Shown one piece after another: positions 1 through 10,593 of a stretch of DNA of 64,000 nucleotides. Positions within the stretch are counted from its first letter, which is position 1. Every line of letters starts with the position of its first letter. Both the position numbers and the translations under genes were made by a program. Below the pieces are notes generated by a model that ran no database searches, was not told where the DNA came from, and saw only the letters and a program-made list of their open reading frames with translations. Source of the stretch: Diadema setosum (Eukaryota; Echinodermata; Echinoidea; Diadematoida; Diadematidae); assembly GCF_964275005.1 (NCBI RefSeq), contig NC_092706.1, forward strand, positions 29,502,781-29,566,780, read 5' to 3'.

Positions 1-84
<84 letters not shown>
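1..84. repeat. (AT)n-(GT)n microsatellite
   Basis: Uninterrupted TA dinucleotides pass into GT dinucleotides and run directly into the left arm of the foldback that starts at 84. Confidence 0.95.
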
Positions 85-464
85 CGGAAGGAAAACTAGC
101 AGTATAGACGTTGCAGTGATGTTCAGTCTTACCTTTATTCCCCGAGCTTTCGGCTGTTTCACCAGCCTTTTTCAAGGGCTTGATGAGACATAACATAAAA
201 GCAAAATAGCAACCAATTTTCATGCATTTTAACAGAAATAGAAATAGTAATAACAAGAAGCCAATCAAACGGAATGTAGGCAGTTACACCAATTTGCATA
301 CATTTCAACAGAATAAGGCAAACAACAAAACAAAACAAAAACCAAAACAAGGCAAGAGAAAATCGAACAGACAAAAAGGCTGGTGAAACAGCCGAAAGCT
401 CGGGGAATAAAGGCAAGACTGAACATCACTGCAACGTCTATACTGCAAGTTTTCCTTCCGTCAC
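84..464. mobile_element. Foldback element with ~95-bp inverted arms
   Basis: The left arm (84-178, starting GACGGAAGGAAAACT) is the near-perfect reverse complement of the right arm (about 371-464, ending TTTTCCTTCCGTC). The centre is about 190 bp of A-rich sequence. Both outer ends abut GT/CA-type dinucleotides, so the element probably landed in, or carries, a microsatellite. Open frames across it on the minus strand come from the palindrome and show no protein-family signature. The superfamily is not identifiable. Confidence 0.8.
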
Positions 465-793
465 ACATATACCAATGATGCAGTACCCACCACGTACGAG
501 GCCAAGCCCACAACGCATATTAAGCAAAATCAACCTAGGTATAAAATCATACTAAACTTAACTAACCTTATATATTATACATTTCAAAATATACTCAACA
601 TAAAACATACCTCAATTCAGCGCATTTTATAACAAAAAACAAACCAACATACTATTACTAAATACAATCTCAAAACAAAACGTTGTTGTCATTGACTGTG
701 TAGATCCTGAAGAAGGGCATTTCGTCCGAAAGCTTGATGATTAAAGGGGTGCTACCCAACACCAGCCACGTCTATATGTGCAAGATTTGCTGT

Positions 794-853
<60 letters not shown>

Positions 854-1925
854 TTATTTATTGTTTATTTATTGTTTATTTATTTATTTATAATTTTCAA
901 ATACTCTAAGGGTACATGTTTAGATTAATTTTAGGTGTATCATGTTCTTAGCTTCTTTTTTTTCTATTCGAATAGAAATAGCAAGGAATGCTACTTGCCA
1001 AGTTAGGTAAAAATCCGTCATGGGGGTTTAAGGAAAAGGCTGAAAATGTAAAACGGATGACGCACCATGCACGACGAACGCCGACCGATAAATCATAGCA
1101 ATATCTAACTTGAGCATTCGGCTTCGGTGAGCTAAAAGCGAGAAAAGCTAGGGCACCTTAACCGTGGGATGCTATTTCTTCTATAGACAGAGCATATTGT
1201 GTGTGATATAGCTTTTGGCAGTGCTGTAAAATTAGGTGGTATAAACATTCGAACAGTTTACAGCCTGACGGTGGTAAATTTGATAATATTTCTTTTTAAT
1301 GCAAATATGACATCAAGTCGAAAAGTGAGGAGGAGGGGAAAAAAAAAACTAATTGGAAGACAATTATTCATTTATACTTATAAAGCCAATTTGGAATTGT
1401 CAACAAATAAACACGTCAAATTCAGGCTTATTGCCAAAGGAAAAATAAGAAAAATAGCCGAAATACTTACCGATTGTTCTCCAAGGACTAGCTGCCACCT
1501 GCTAAACTGCGGCTACCTTTCAACACTTCTGACTTTAATAGAAAATGATTCACAAATCTACTGGCAGAGGCGTACGTTCAAGCCCCAAGTACACCGGTAG
1601 TATTGCACACTGCGAGAAGATTCATCAGTTATGATTTTGCTGCGGTTGATTTGTTCACATCAGTGGATGATAGGGATAATGTCAGGGTCGCCGTATGGTA
1701 CCTTGACAAATAGCATTGTTCAGCCACTTATATAGGACTCAAACAGAGTGACTGTGGCTCACAAGGTACACGGCAATTGAAGTTCACTCATAATAATCAA
1801 CATACACACACACAAACATGCACATGCATGCGCACGTACACACACACATGTGCACGATTTTGATACGAGGGTGTCCAAAAGTGTTGGTGTGAAAAGGTCA
1901 ATACAAGTATTGCATTGTGGATCTC
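465..1925. other. Non-coding stretch with (TA)n tract and repeat scraps
   Basis: There is a TA microsatellite at about 795-847 followed by TTTA-rich sequence. A module around 705-745 (GAAGAAGGGCATTTCGTCCG) resembles a common interspersed-repeat hairpin. An open frame at 1199-1600 has no recognisable domain, begins at a non-ATG codon and is not supported as a gene. CA-rich sequence lies at about 1803-1850. I see no exon here. Confidence 0.5.
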
Positions 1926-2244
1926 TTTTAAAGAGTGTTAAGAAATGGCTTACGGTCCGGTATTCTGAAGAAAATCCGAAAATGAAATAAAGGTCTGTTA
2001 TTCCGAAGGTTCGTTTAATGGAAAATGATGAAAGATTCGTCATTCCGGTTCGTTAAAGGGGTGGTACAGTACTGGTGGAGATGAGAATTGGGCTTTTAAC
2101 TTTTTGCGAGATACCAAGAAAACACCATGCAGAACATACCATTTTAAGAGGAATTCAAAGTCTATTTGATGAAAATCAGGTTAGGAATGACTGAAACATC
2201 CAAAAACAAAGTAAAACAAAGCGATCGTAATAAACTAAAATTAA

Positions 2245-3100
2245 TCCAATTCTAACGTGCTGTACGTTTAATTACCAATTCCCGATACTTATCCCCATCC
2301 AATCCCCTATTTCGTCAACTAAAAACATTGAAAATTGAGCATTTTCACACCTTTCAAACTGCTGTTTTTATGTATAAATATACATTTAATTGTCTTCCAA
2401 AAATTTTGATGGCTTCTTCACTCCAAATTCCACCGTTCATTCATATCCAACACGTCAGTCGTCCGATTACCATCTCGAAAACCCCAGAATCATTTTACCT
2501 CAAAAATTATTAAAACATAATGGACCAGATATTTGGAATTCTTTACCCCCCAATTTAAAACAATGTACGTCGTTGAACATTTTCAAACGAGAACTAAAAA
2601 ACACCCTCATAATCCAGTATACTTCTGATACATAAATATTCATACCACCTGGTCAACAAACACCCTAAACAATGAGTTCACGGCCATAACTGAAGTAACA
2701 TTCACCTCATCACACTGATACACAAAATAACACTCAACGTACAAACCAAGATTCACCCCAGCACAATGCACACCGCACTGCACCGCATGCCCTTCGCACA
2801 ATTACTTCCCACTCAATGACTGGCAAGATTTTCTTTATGTATCTCTTTATTGTGCCCTTCGCACAATTACCCCCCACTCAGTGAGTGGCAAGATTTTCTT
2901 TATGTATCTCTTTACCTGGGGCCATCTTCCTCGTCAAGCTTAGCTTATGATGATGGTCCCCTGCATTTCATTTTTATCATTTCCTATTGCTTCCTTTTAT
3001 ATATAATATTCGTTCTTGAAAAAAAAATGTATGTATGATCCAAACGTTACGAATATTAGCTCTGTAAATGACTATGTAAGTATTTTGTTGATTTGTTGAT
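2245..3100 (+). mobile_element. LINE 3' end, C-terminal ORF2 fragment
   Basis: Frames at about 2250-2635 encode the typical C-terminus of an APE-type LINE ORF2: RAVRLITNSRYL, then FHTFQTAVFMYKY, then SYPTRQSSDYHL, then WNSLPPNLKQ and FKRELKN. A frameshift near 2400 splits it. The element is strongly 5'-truncated; endonuclease and most of the reverse transcriptase are missing. The 3' UTR follows, and its right limit at the MITE arm near 3100-3127 is approximate. Family: CR1/L2/Jockey-like group, clade not settled. Confidence 0.75.
2788..2911. repeat. ~62-bp tandem duplication in LINE 3' UTR
   Basis: Two adjacent copies of a segment starting TGCCCTTCGCACAATTAC and ending with TTTATGTATCTCTTTA differ at only a few positions. 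Confidence 0.85.
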
Positions 3101-3770
3101 TTGTATTGATTTTGAAATGCAGAAAAATACTACACACTTTATTAGAATCGCTCTTTCTTCGATATCTCAGCCATTTCAAAACCAATTTTCATGAAATAAA
3201 CGTGGAATTCCTCATATTATTACATGCTCTTTCATATTTCATAAGGTTTCTCATTTCTCACCAAAAAATGTTAGAAACCTATAATTAGGTCTCAACCAAA
3301 ACTATACAATCCCTTTAATCAGAAACCGAAATAAGGTTTGTAATTCCGAAGACTCGTTAGTATGCAACCTCTTTTCATTATCGGATAAACGAACCTTATT
3401 TCATTTTTCGGATTAACGAACATTTTAGGTACACTATATAGGAAATTATTGTTTTTAGATTAACGCACCTTCGGAATACGAAACTTATTTCATTTTCAGA
3501 TTTAAGCACCTTCGGATTAACGAAACTTATTTCATTTTCAGATTAACGAACCTTCGGAATAGCGAAACTCACCCTACGAGGTTCTCGGATTGCATTTATA
3601 TTGAATAGGTATCCCAGGAGTCCTGCCACTGTCATGTCTGTTTAGTGAAGCTATATCAGTCAGGGAAACTCGATTTTCCGGAAGAGGCCGTTTTCTCGGA
3701 AAGTCGAGACAGAGCGTGGCTTTAAGTAATCGCCGAGGATTCTCATGCTGAGCGAGACTGTGCAAAGTGA

Positions 3771-4150
3771 ATTGCGATGACTTTTCCATCTCTGACATAT
3801 GGAAAAGAAATTCTATAAAGTAGTCAACATGGAGGCTCATTTTTATACGCACATAATATATGAAAGAAAATTAAATTTCTCGTCTATACTCGAAGCAAGA
3901 AAATGCGCTGCCATGTTGGCTTCGTGCTATTCAGGAAAGAAGACACATTAGTTTTCAAATGATAGCAAGGTTAGCCTTCCTCACGGAAAGTCGAGAGTTT
4001 CCCTGACGACCATTGCAAACTTTTTCATACATTTTGCGATGACTTTTCCATCTCTGACATATAATTGGAAAAGAAATTCCATAAAGTAGTCAACATGGAG
4101 GCTCATTTTTATACGCACATAATATATGAAAGAAAATTCATAATTTCTCA
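3771..4150. repeat. Direct repeat pair of ~108 bp
   Basis: The segment starting TGCGATGACTTTTCCATCTC at about 3771-3880 recurs at about 4034-4150 with one small insertion. About 155 bp of unrelated sequence lies between. It is probably a duplicated old repeat; it has no coding signature. Confidence 0.8.
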
Positions 4151-5015
4151 TGTTGATGTTTATATTTTGTATTTGTTGCAGTCATGTCAATTACTTTATA
4201 CACACTTGACGACATGAATTTGAATGCAAAGTATTTGTACTTATATGTTGTATATTTTCTGTTTGTTTATATGTTTTTTTCTATGGAGTATTGAATAAAT
4301 AAATCCAAATCCAATCCAATTTTGAAATCAAGCATAATACTCAGACATTACATCTCTGTCTTTCTATTAAAACACCACGTTAGAAATGAGTATCGTTTAC
4401 AGGAGAGCAAATATACAAAAGACGATGTACTGTATATGTGTAAAGCCTGTTTTCCCAAGTACATGTATGACTATCGAACACCCAAAAAAGGTTTATTAAT
4501 ATCTATAATATACAATAGTGTACTGTGGTATTGATTACCTGACGTCTCTTTCAAACTCATACATTGCCATTCAGAAACGTTGGTCATCATTCTGCATACC
4601 ACTGTAATTCCATGTCCACAGCCATGTGTGTGAATTTTGTGCACATTGGACTCATTGGCAGAGAAAGATTTTTTTAAAAAGTACAATATTCTAGCAATTA
4701 CACCTATTTTGTGTGGCGTGTTCAAATCCAAGGTGTATAAAAGCTACTGAAATCCTTGCATTTGATTGGCTCAATGCAAATTAAGTGTTTTGTCCGATTT
4801 GTCGGACAAAACGCTTCATGAAATGCCCCCCATTGTAGACATGCAACATGAGACATGTTATTTGGAGAGGAATAGCTTCAGGAAGAATAATCAATCCGGG
4901 ATTCTTTGCTCTTGAGTCTCAGTATAAGGAAGAATATACCTCCTTTATGGTCTCAGACAAATTGGAATACTTTTGAATCTTTTTTTTTTTTTTTGTGTGT
5001 GTGTGTGTGTGTGTA
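4151..5015. other. LINE-type tail and featureless DNA
   Basis: AATAAATAAATCCAAATCC at about 4285-4320 looks like a polyadenylation signal followed by a short decayed repeat tail of a retrotransposon. A small palindrome (TTGTCCGATTTGTCGGACAA) lies near 4790. No exon signature is visible. Confidence 0.4.
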
Positions 5016-5312
5016 GAAAAATGAGCAAAGAAAATGGGATTCCAACGGAATTCGACCCCCAGACCTCCGGATGCTAGCCCGGTGGTCTACCGACTGAGCT
5101 ATAGAAATCCCTAGTACAGTGTTCGTCCCACTTAAACCTGACATAAGCCCGAAGGATAATTCAACTTGGGGATAAATGCGAGCGATCACCAAAGTGATGC
5201 AGCTTTTTGAGTAAGTCACAAATGCACAGAGAAGGAAACTGACCAGAAATGAATATGATTTATTAGTGGAAAAATGAGCAAAGAAAATGGGATTCTTTCT
5301 TCTTTTTTTTTT
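5015..5312 (-). mobile_element. tRNA-derived SINE, tandem/dimeric copy
   Basis: Read on the minus strand, a tRNA-like head (about 5112-5037) has an A-box-like segment TAGCTCAGTCGGTAGA, an anticodon arm with CTAGCAT, a decayed B box, and an acceptor arm GGGATTT pairing with GGAATCCC. It is followed by TTTTCTTTGCTCATTTTTC. The same body sequence occurs again at 5295-5240, upstream on the minus strand, so two units are present in tandem, the first largely lacking its head. Related copies lie at 36.1 and 58.6 kb. It is not a functional tRNA gene, because the arms carry mismatches and the body is shared with dispersed copies. Confidence 0.75.
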
Positions 5313-6742
5313 TTTTTGGTGGACTTGGTAGCATATTTGGTGTATAGATGATGTCCCTTCAAGTTTTTTAAGACACGAGTTTAATGTTGGTTCACACAAA
5401 ATCAGCAGCAAAGGTGGACGTATTATTGCGATTTGGTACACTTCGCTCCCCCATATACATTGAGTGTTTTTCTGTCTCCTTTTTTTTTGTGTGTTTTTCA
5501 GTGGTTTTGTTTTTTGTTTTCCTGGCCATCTCTTCCAGAAGAAATCATATCAAAAATAACGAGTGAGAAGGATTTAAAATAAGAACAGGATAAACTTGTC
5601 AACAAAACTTGACGTGTTGATAGGTCTACCGAGAACATCAGAGACGGAATTTCATATTGTATGACAAATCCTGCATATTTTCACCTCTCCTTGAGATTGA
5701 GTAGCGTGTCCACAGACCTCCTCCTTTCCTTTGCTCTTCCTTTTCCATTCTTCCTTGTTCCTTTTTCCTCGTTCTTCGTCACTGGTATGCTTATTTTTCG
5801 TAATTTCTGTTATTTATGTGTTTTGTTGTTGTTGTTGCTGCTGCTGTTGTTGTTGTTGTTGCTTTGTGTGATCCGATGTATGCCTGCTCTTTTGGTCACA
5901 TAGTGTCTGTGCCATAGCATAGCCATGTTACGATATATTCTATTTGCATTCTAAAACAAGCACTGTTGATAGCATGCTTGTATGTGTGCTTGTATGTTAC
6001 CAGCATCACACATTTCAACGACGAAATGTACAATGGTACATTATATACATAGATCAATTTAACATAAATATATTATATTGGTATAGTGGTGTTGCTGTTT
6101 GTTTTCTTTTGAGTATTCCTCGTCCTACAAGCCTTCTTCTTCTTCTTTTTTTTTTTCACAATGGCCAAGTGTGCATTTGTTTTTGTTTGTTCTTTTTTGG
6201 CATAATACAATTTGTGCAATATCATTTTATATTGTGTTCAATAAACTGTCCTTCCCATCTAGATGAAAATCGAATTGATACCTGTACCGCTTTTATAGTG
6301 TACTTTATCATTTGATTTGATCGAAATAAATACACTATTGAATTGAATTGAAAATAGACTTTGATAACTGTCGGACAGCCTGATTTTCACATGTGCAGAA
6401 ATACAATTGCATTTATTGTCAGGATAAAAAACCATGTGGGAATACAAACCATTCACACTTTCCCTCTATCATTAGCGTAACTGTTAAAGGAACTGTAGAA
6501 GGCGCTACTGCATACAATGCCTGCTCTGGTAGAATAGGGTCACCGATTTTATAATCCGTGCACACCCGTACAATTAGTAATTAGGCCTATATACATGAGT
6601 CATTAATCTAAAATTGCATAGATTTCTGTGACATGACGGTATCCACTTATTAATCTTGAAGGTCACCGCGGTGCAAAAATGATGGCTTATATAATAAAGT
6701 AAAAACATCTTGTCAAAGGACGCAGGCACTGGCGCAGATTCG
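5313..6742. other. Intergenic, retrotransposon tail, no gene seen
   Basis: T-rich and (TTG)n sequence lies around 5822-5865. At about 6326-6352 AAATAAATACACTATTGAA leads into a short (TTGAA)n repeat, the 3' end of a LINE or SINE in + orientation. The open frames are low-complexity or lack domains. Confidence 0.45.
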
Positions 6743-6986
6743 CCCTACTGGAAAGAACACAGTGTCCCACAGTGTGTTCACAGTGTGTTCACAACAATAG
6801 TCGAAAACTCTCGAATTTAACAGCGTGAAGATATAATTTCACAGTGTGGTGCGGTTTTCACTGAGTGTTCACATAGTAATGCCTTGTTTCACACTGACTC
6901 ACATTGTGTTCACACTGTTAAAACGCTCGAATTTAATAGTGTGAAGAGATTTCACAGTGTGGGACACTGTGTTCTTTCCAGCAGGG
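6743..6986. mobile_element. MITE with CCCTACTGGAAAGAACACAG termini
   Basis: The left end CCCTACTGGAAAGAACACAG plus TGTCCCACAGTG is mirrored at the right end (CACTGTGTTCTTTCCAGCAGGG region, ending 6986). The interior is built of CACAGTGTGTTCACA-like subrepeats. It is about 244 bp and non-coding. The target duplication is not clear, so the superfamily is open. Confidence 0.8.
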
Positions 6987-7534
6987 TGACCTCCGGAATC
7001 CCGACAGAAACTCAAGAGTCTTATCCACTATATTATTGTCACTTAAGTGCTCTCACAAATGCTTTTAAATAATGCGGCATGCCGTCACACTGTCCCAAAA
7101 TCGACACAAGAAGGCCATACGAAGTTGGCGCCGAGCTTGGTCAACAGCCAGGCAACAGCCGAAGCAATTACGATGCCTACAAATGTCCACACGATGTCAT
7201 CCGAACCACACAGATGTATACACGCGGTTGTGAATTCAATAGTTGTGAATTCAAAGCTTCATCCGAAGAACATCCGAAGGGCACACAAAGGTCCCAAACA
7301 TGGCTAGACGACGTCGTTTTGAGATTACGATGGCTATACCGAGGGCAAAATGGACACCACGAATTTAACAAGAATAATTTATGAACCTTTGCAAGGTCTT
7401 CGGGCAGTCTGTAGGTATAGCTGACGTCACACTGTCGCGAAGTTGACATAAGATGACAATACGATCTTTATGAATACGTAATTTTCAGGTTGGCTCCGAA
7501 CTTGAGCAAAAGCCCACAAACATCTTAATAGTAT
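6987..7534. other. Repeat-derived sequence, family unknown
   Basis: The segment contains partly inverted modules (for example GGCATGCCGTCACACTGTCCC near 7076 and ACGTCACACTGTCGCGAAG near 7424) suggestive of another decayed foldback. Overlapping open frames here have no recognisable family. Confidence 0.35.
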
Positions 7535-7905
7535 AATGGTGGAGATGACGATTGGGCTTTTAACTTTTTTATGAGATACGCTTGTACCAAGAAACTACTT
7601 ATGAACTATATATACAGAGCGTGTCATTCTTAGATGAAAATCGGATTTCTAATAGCTGAGAAATTAAAAACAAAGTAAAACAAAGCTATCCTAATAAATG
7701 ATGGGTCCCACCTCTTATCATGATTGTTCTGTTTTGGTTATCTCAGCCATTTCAAAGCTAATTTTTATCAAATAAATATTGGATTCCTCTTGGAATTACA
7801 TCCCCTTTCATATTTCATAGGAGGTTTCTCATTATAACACACACACACACACACAATGTTAGAAGCCTGAAGTTAGGTCTCAACCAAAACTATACGATCT
7901 TTTGT
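7535..7905. mobile_element. TTAA MITE family 1, copy 2 (decayed)
   Basis: It shares both arms with the copies at 2.06, 19.4, 22.8 and 55.7 kb, including GATGAAAATCGGATTT and, near the right end, GGTCTCAACCAAAACTATAC. The terminal TTAA sites are no longer intact. A CA microsatellite has grown inside the right arm at about 7840. Confidence 0.7.
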
Positions 7906-10340
7906 TACCAGTCTGAGAAGCACCACTGGCGGTTATGGCTTTAAGACGCCCTCACGAATGACCCGATGTTTACACAATCACAGCCGAATTTGAAAATTTC
8001 CTTTTTCTTGTGTCCATCTTTGCTCAATTTAGGGAGAATATGACGCCTGTATAAAGACATAGAGGGACTTTACCCTTTATTTCTTTCTAGACCTATTCAT
8101 GGCTGACACTATGTTCTTTAGACCAGTGTTTGATATTGCGATTGGAGGCCTCAACGTGTGACGTCACTGAGAATCGAAGCGTGAAAGCATACAAGGAAAT
8201 CGTGTCCTAGATAATGGTTAGGAAGCTTGCCCAAATAACCCGCTTATTTTATGTTGATGAAACAAATAAAGAAAGCTATAACGCTCAATAAAAAAAAAAG
8301 AAATTGATTCTTAAATATTTGATTATCTACTATAATGTACACAGCCCTGGCTAGACGACAACTCTACAGAGGGAAGAAATATAATGGTACGACAGTAAAC
8401 GATATGAAGAGTTTGTTTGCAAAAACTGATAAGTTCATATTTGTCAAATGGAGATATTTGCGATTAAAGGTCAAGAAAAATATAGAGAATAATAAGAAAA
8501 TTTTGGCTTCTTTTGACCATAACTTCAAAAATATACCTTTATATGTAGTGACCAATATATCGTTTAAAATGTATTATTTTGTACTTTATGACAGAGACCG
8601 TACTTCATGGACTTATCGGTTCTTGCAAACAAACTCTTCATATAGAATGACAAATCTTCTTTTTTTTAATACATGGAAAGTGCAGAATCTCTTGTGATTG
8701 AGATACGCAAATATATATAGATTATGTCATTACAATCTAATATTACATGTAATCTGTAGGACCTAGTTCATGAGTTCTTTTGATGTCAAATAAAAACGAT
8801 GCATTACGTTATTTGGGGGATAAAATTTCAATTTATTTGATAGGAGTCAGACTTACACTCACTGAAATAACAACACTCCTCTTGGTTATTACCTTATTCA
8901 ACCCATTAATGGAGCGATTCAATCTTCCTGGCCTGTGCAGTCGTTAAGAAAAATTCGTTGATACGAACGAAGAATCAATGTACGGCCTGCTATTTCAGGC
9001 AGAAGATGCTCGAAGTACAGTGCGATATTCTACGACATGCGCTTGCATACTGCAAAATGGCCAGCTAGGTGACCATGAAATTTTCGGTTAGAGTGCAGAA
9101 GTGGTCAACTCGAATGTTCACGTTCACGTCATTCGTCATTTCGTGAAACATGTCACTCAAGTACTAGTATACGAAATGGTGAGTTACGTGACTCAAAAGG
9201 AAATTTCCATTGAGAAAAGACTTATGGGAAACAAGTTGGTTCTGTTCATATGTCACGTGTAACTCTTTATGGTTCATTCAGGGAGTACGCATACGTTCTA
9301 CTGATACAGTAGACTGCAAGGTGACGGAGTGGAGGATAGGTATGATGGGGGATAAATCAAATACTGCTACCCCTACTTCGTCTGGTGATACTGCTGCTTA
9401 TGGAATGAGTGATGCTTTTACAATACAACGTAAGGCGTAAGACCCGTTTATTTGTTAATTTGTTTGTTTGTTTGTTTGTTTGTTTTTATTTCTGAGCACA
9501 CTTTCTTCAAATATCTCAAACCGGAGATGAGGTGGGTTGTCTTTGAGATAGGGGGTTGGAAGGAGAGCCATAAAGAGGATGCATTGTGCAGTGTGCTGGA
9601 TTTTTATTATTATCATAATCATTACCATAGCATTTTTACGTGGTGGGATCTCTCAGGCAAGAAAAGCCTAGGAAAAGAGATTTTGGCATCCCACAGATAG
9701 GGGAAAGTTCAAAGGGAGGGAACGATCGAGCATAATATGCGTAGATCTCCTACACTGTATATACCCTAAGATAATGCCATGGGGGGGGGGGGGGTATGCT
9801 GGGGGAGGGGTGATGATAATGGTGATGACACCAGCTGAACTTATGATATAACATGCACACACCGACATGTAGATGAACGCATCAAACACAGTGACAATGG
9901 TAACTTACACACTCCTATTTAAGCGCAAATAGAAACCCAGACATACACAAAAACATAGAGGAAAAGTCTTGGTCATCATAGCACTCACTCATCAAATTTA
10001 CGCTCAAAAACTCTTCTTGTTTGCAAAAGGGGTGGAACCAGAATCAAAATTTGATGAAGGAACGAAAAGAGGTAAAACAAAAAAGTTAAAGGATTCAATA
10101 CAGCACAATGAACAAGTTTATGATAAATTGCATGTTGGGCAAACTGATACATTATATGACTTTGAATGAGTGAAGTGCCTAACCAACTGAGAAAAATGAA
10201 AGGTCATTTTTTTTTTGTACCCATGTGCACATGAGCTATGTCCAAACTGGCTTGCACTGCAACTGTCGGATATCCGTGACACGAATAGAATATTTTATTT
10301 CACCGAAGGGTTCTTTTACATTGCGGTAACACACTCGTGC
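7906..10340. other. Upstream region of gene A, no gene seen
   Basis: The sequence is largely AT-rich with a (TTTG)n run at about 9460-9485 and a G-run at 9781-9794. An open frame at 8335-8697 (120 codons) is Lys/Asn/Phe-rich, has no recognised domain and no splice or paralogue support; I do not call it a gene. The promoter of gene A presumably lies toward the right end, but I see no decisive core element. Confidence 0.4.
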
Positions 10341-10344
10341 TAGA

Positions 10345-10463
10345 AGCTGGTTGACACTACTGCCAGTCAAGGACACGGGTTCCAACTCTGAATATTGCTG
10401 TCACTACATCACCCTCGTTATGATATTTCTCGAAACGGAAGAATGGAAACTCTTGCTGCTATC
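10345..10463 (+). promoter_or_regulatory. Conserved leader/proximal upstream of gene A
   Basis: About 100 bp before the ATG aligns recognisably with the region before gene B on the minus strand (about 47785-47668). Shared landmarks in order are GCTGGT, CAGT..CGGTCA/CCAGTCAA, CGGGTTCCAACT/TGGGTTTCAACT and CTCGAAA. Conservation outside the coding frame suggests 5' UTR and/or proximal promoter retained since duplication. No TATA box is conserved between the two. Confidence 0.45.
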
Positions 10464-10593
10464 ATGAAGACTCCATTTTATCGATCATCACTAAATTGGC
10501 TTTTTGTGGCAGTGACTCTTGTGGTGGGCATGTCTATTGGTGTCTTCATTGCAATGGAGGATCGCCTTATGACGATTACCGTTAAAGTTGAAG
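10464..10593 (+). CDS. Gene A exon 1 (cytoplasmic tail, signal anchor)
   Basis: It starts at ATG 10464 ([14 protein letters not shown]), the start conserved in gene B. An in-frame ATG at 10443 would add seven residues but has no counterpart in B. The hydrophobic segment [19 protein letters not shown] is the membrane anchor. The donor after AAAGTTGAAG is GTTCGT, a weak form; B has GTTTGT at the same place. The exon ends in phase 1. Confidence 0.85.

Larger units (their letters stand above)
2057..3314. mobile_element. TTAA-flanked MITE, family 1, copy 1 (interrupted by LINE)
   Basis: TTAA flanks both ends (2053-2056 and 3315-3318), and the termini read AGGGGTGGTACAG and its inverted counterpart. 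The left arm (about 2057-2232) and the right arm (about 3127-3314) are long imperfect inverted repeats that match copies at 7.5, 19.4, 22.8 and 55.7 kb. About 0.9 kb of LINE 3' sequence sits between the arms. TTAA target duplication is the piggyBac-type signature; that assignment is inference, since no transposase is present. Confidence 0.75.
1930..3570. mobile_element. Outer foldback split by later insertions
   Basis: The segment before 2052 contains TTCCGAAGGTTCGTTTAAT, and the segment after 3320 contains several copies of its reverse complement (ATTAACGAACCTTCGGAA), partly as a tandem of about 48 bp with TTATTTCATTTTC between them. The two sides are therefore arms of one inverted-repeat element whose middle was split by the TTAA-flanked element 2057-3314. 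The exact outer limits are not resolved. Confidence 0.55.

Noticed and set aside
1199-1600. 133-codon open frame
   Set aside because: Begins at a non-ATG codon, no recognisable domain, no supporting neighbour.
8335-8697. 120-codon open frame
   Set aside because: AT-rich, Lys/Asn-rich, no domain, no conserved splice context.
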